Source: Dehalococcoidia bacterium CG2_30_46_9
Lineage (GTDB): Bacteria; Chloroflexota; Dehalococcoidia; GIF9; AB-539-J10
Assembly (NCBI GenBank): GCA_001873005.1
Contig: MNYE01000132.1
Coordinates: 1-6,464, forward strand
DNA: 6,464 bases
Reading direction: 5' to 3'
Made by a program: the position numbers and the translations under genes. This document shows, one piece after another, positions 5,771-6,464 of this stretch (the first letter of the stretch is position 1; each line of letters begins with the position of its first letter). The notes beneath the pieces are model-generated. The model was not told the origin of the DNA. It worked only from the letters and a program-made list of their open reading frames with translations, and made no database searches.

Positions 5771-5793
5771 GACCCTGAATCAAGTTCAGGGCT
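5771..5793. repeat. Palindromic repeat, copy B, upstream of the IS110 leader
   Basis: The core CCCTGAATCAAGTTCAGGG (5773-5791) is the exact inverted copy of the repeat at 5118-5140, matching over 23 bp. It lies at the probable left end of the insertion element. It could be the element's REP-like target or another repeat insertion. Confidence 0.85.
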
Positions 5794-5863
5794 GGCAGAA
5801 CTAATTATCCCAGAGCCATCCATTTTTGTGAAGGTACTAAGAATCCTTCAAAACATATAATAC

Positions 5864-5870
5864 AAGGAGG
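5864..5870 (+). promoter_or_regulatory. Ribosome binding site of the HicB-like gene
   Basis: AAGGAGG is 6 nt before the ATG at 5877. It is a strong match and fixes the start of the antitoxin gene. Confidence 0.75.
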
Positions 5871-5876
5871 TAGATT

Positions 5877-6083
5877 ATGAGGTTTACTATAACTATTGAA
5901 CAGGACGAAGATGGCATATTCGTTGCGGAGTGTCCAACTATCCCAGGATGTATAAGTCAGGGTAAGACGGAGAAAGAAGTTCTAGAGAACATCAAAGATG
6001 CCATAAAGCAATGTTTGGAGGTACGAGCAGAGAAGGGAATGCCTTTGACCGTGGCAATGCGTGAAATAGAGGTTGTGGTTTAA
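5877..6083 (+). CDS. hicB: HicB-family antitoxin (type II toxin-antitoxin)
   Basis: The 68-residue product opens RFTITIEQDEDGIFVAECPT and continues IPGCISQGKTEKEVLENIKD and AIKQCLE. This is the partly degraded RNase H-like fold of HicB (HicB_lk_antitox), which binds and neutralises HicA. The D-E-D-G-x-[FY]-V-A-x-C-P-x-[IL]-P-G-C pattern is characteristic. It lacks a C-terminal DNA-binding domain, as short HicB proteins do, so any autoregulation would need another factor. AAGGAGG precedes the ATG by 6 nt. The stop codon directly abuts the start of the downstream toxin gene, so the two are translationally coupled with the antitoxin first, the reverse of the classical hicAB order but common for this short form. 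Confidence 0.88.
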   Translation: MRFTITIEQDEDGIFVAECPTIPGCISQGKTEKEVLENIKDAIKQCLEVRAEKGMPLTVAMREIEVVV

Positions 6084-6305
6084 TTGAAACTCCCTGTTCT
6101 CAGCGGACGTGAAGTTGCAAAAGTTTTTGGAAGGTTGGGATGGGAAATAGCACGTCAAAGAGGTAGTCATATTATTCTGATAAAAGAAGGTCATATTGTT
6201 ACCTTATCGGTTCCCGACCATAAAGAAGTTGCAAAGGGGACATTAAGGAAATTAATCACTCGTGCTGGTATAACAGTCGAGGAGTTTCTAAAAGCAATGA
6301 AGTAA
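6084..6305 (+). CDS. hicA: HicA-family mRNA interferase toxin (YcfA-like)
   Basis: The 73-residue product has the HicA double-stranded-RNA-binding-like fold. KLPVLSGREVAKVFGRLGW is followed by EIARQRGSHIILIKEG, VTLSVPDHKEVAKGTLRKLI and TRAGITVEEFLKAMK. His29 in the RGSHIIL motif corresponds to the catalytic histidine with which HicA cleaves mRNA. The start is TTG at 6084, immediately after the hicB TAA, with an AGAGG about 12 nt upstream. The weak start and direct coupling to hicB would keep toxin output below antitoxin output. The gene is full length with all recognisable motifs, so the pair looks intact. Confidence 0.88.
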   Translation: MKLPVLSGREVAKVFGRLGWEIARQRGSHIILIKEGHIVTLSVPDHKEVAKGTLRKLITRAGITVEEFLKAMK

Positions 6306-6325
6306 GTAAATCCAACTTGCTCTAG

Positions 6326-6424
6326 CACGGCTCCTTTAAGCGAATTGAGGACTTGCTCCAGGTCAAAAGTATCGGCGGGGGAACATTAGAAAAGATAAAA
6401 GATTACATAACCGTGACAGACTAG
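6326..6424 (+). pseudogene. Duplicated 3' fragment of comEA
   Basis: These 99 bp align without gaps to the last 33 codons of comEA (3832-3930) with 15 mismatches by my count, about 85% identity. The translation, GSFKRIEDLLQVKSIGGGTL then EKIKDYITVTD and a stop, keeps the second helix-hairpin-helix of ComEA. A TAG at 6323-6325 lies directly upstream in frame, and no start codon precedes it. Neither side shows further similarity to the comEA locus. I infer the remnant of a second, diverged comEA copy whose upstream part was lost when hicBA or the neighbouring mobile DNA arrived. Confidence 0.8.
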
Positions 6425-6464
6425 AAAGCTTCCCCAAATCTGATAGCTGGGCTTAGTTACCAAC

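Larger units (their letters stand above)
4206..5793 (-). mobile_element. IS110-family insertion sequence, disrupted
   Basis: The element comprises a split DEDD transposase and about 220 nt of structured non-coding DNA upstream of its start. This organisation matches IS110-group members, whose left end encodes a bridge RNA, rather than IS1111-group members. Terminal inverted repeats are not expected in this family and none were found, so both ends are approximate. The right end is within or just beyond the transposase stop. The left end is near the palindromic repeat at 5771-5793. Several IS110 elements target palindromic repeats (known for IS621 and REP sequences), which fits the repeat at that end. 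Confidence 0.65.

Noticed and set aside
5549..5783. Long open frames covering the IS110 leader
   Set aside because: The translation upstream of ATG 5548 has no transposase similarity. The ATG has a good ribosome binding site, and the region is rich in RNA-like helices.
5856..5861. Perfect TATAAT before the HicB-like gene as a -10 box
   Set aside because: A start site about 7 nt downstream would fall inside the ribosome binding site at 5864-5870, and no -35-like hexamer lies at 16-18 bp spacing. A promoter further upstream is more likely.

Overview
This is a bacterial chromosomal segment of moderate GC. It has a conserved housekeeping core (ssrA tmRNA, smpB, comEA) flanked by mobile and defence-type genes, many of them broken. 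The lineage cannot be fixed from the sequence. The SmpB sequence, the ComEA layout and two kinds of short dispersed repeat would suit an uncultured Chloroflexota (Dehalococcoidia-like) genome, but that is a weak inference.

Layout. (1) Positions 1-1863, minus strand: a large protein with a sacsin-type Hsp90-like ATPase domain at its N-terminus. An in-frame TAG at 775-777 interrupts it, and the same frame then stays open for 258 codons to the window edge. (2) 1868-2215, minus: the C-terminal piece of a beta-class DNA methyltransferase without its catalytic half. (3) 2299-2844, minus: the ssrA tmRNA (2336-2674) with a terminator hairpin, preceded by an unlisted 50-residue membrane protein gene (2692-2844) that has a strong ribosome binding site. 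(4) smpB, minus, ending at 2847. smpB, the small membrane gene and ssrA look like one transcription unit, so the trans-translation RNA and its protein partner are linked. (5) comEA, plus, 3424-3930, divergent from smpB, with a dispersed repeat between them that reaches the smpB start. (6) 4206-5793, minus: an IS110-family element. Its transposase is split into an N-terminal DEDD half and a C-terminal half at a 23-bp palindromic repeat, and an inverted copy of that repeat sits upstream of the element's non-coding leader. The leader is rich in helices and is a good candidate for a bridge RNA. (7) 5877-6305, plus: a HicB/HicA-type toxin-antitoxin pair. (8) 6326-6424, plus: a diverged duplicate of only the 3' end of comEA.

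How the parts relate. Trans-translation (tmRNA plus SmpB) and DNA uptake (ComEA) are the working core. The methyltransferase remnant and sacsin-like ATPase lie directly beyond the 3' end of ssrA, a classic integration site, so they may belong to a decaying defence island. The IS110 element, hicBA and the comEA remnant mark a second rearranged zone. The least expected observations are the very short tmRNA tag frame (AEPVYA, stop in the H5 loop), the small membrane gene between smpB and ssrA, and the structured IS110 leader.
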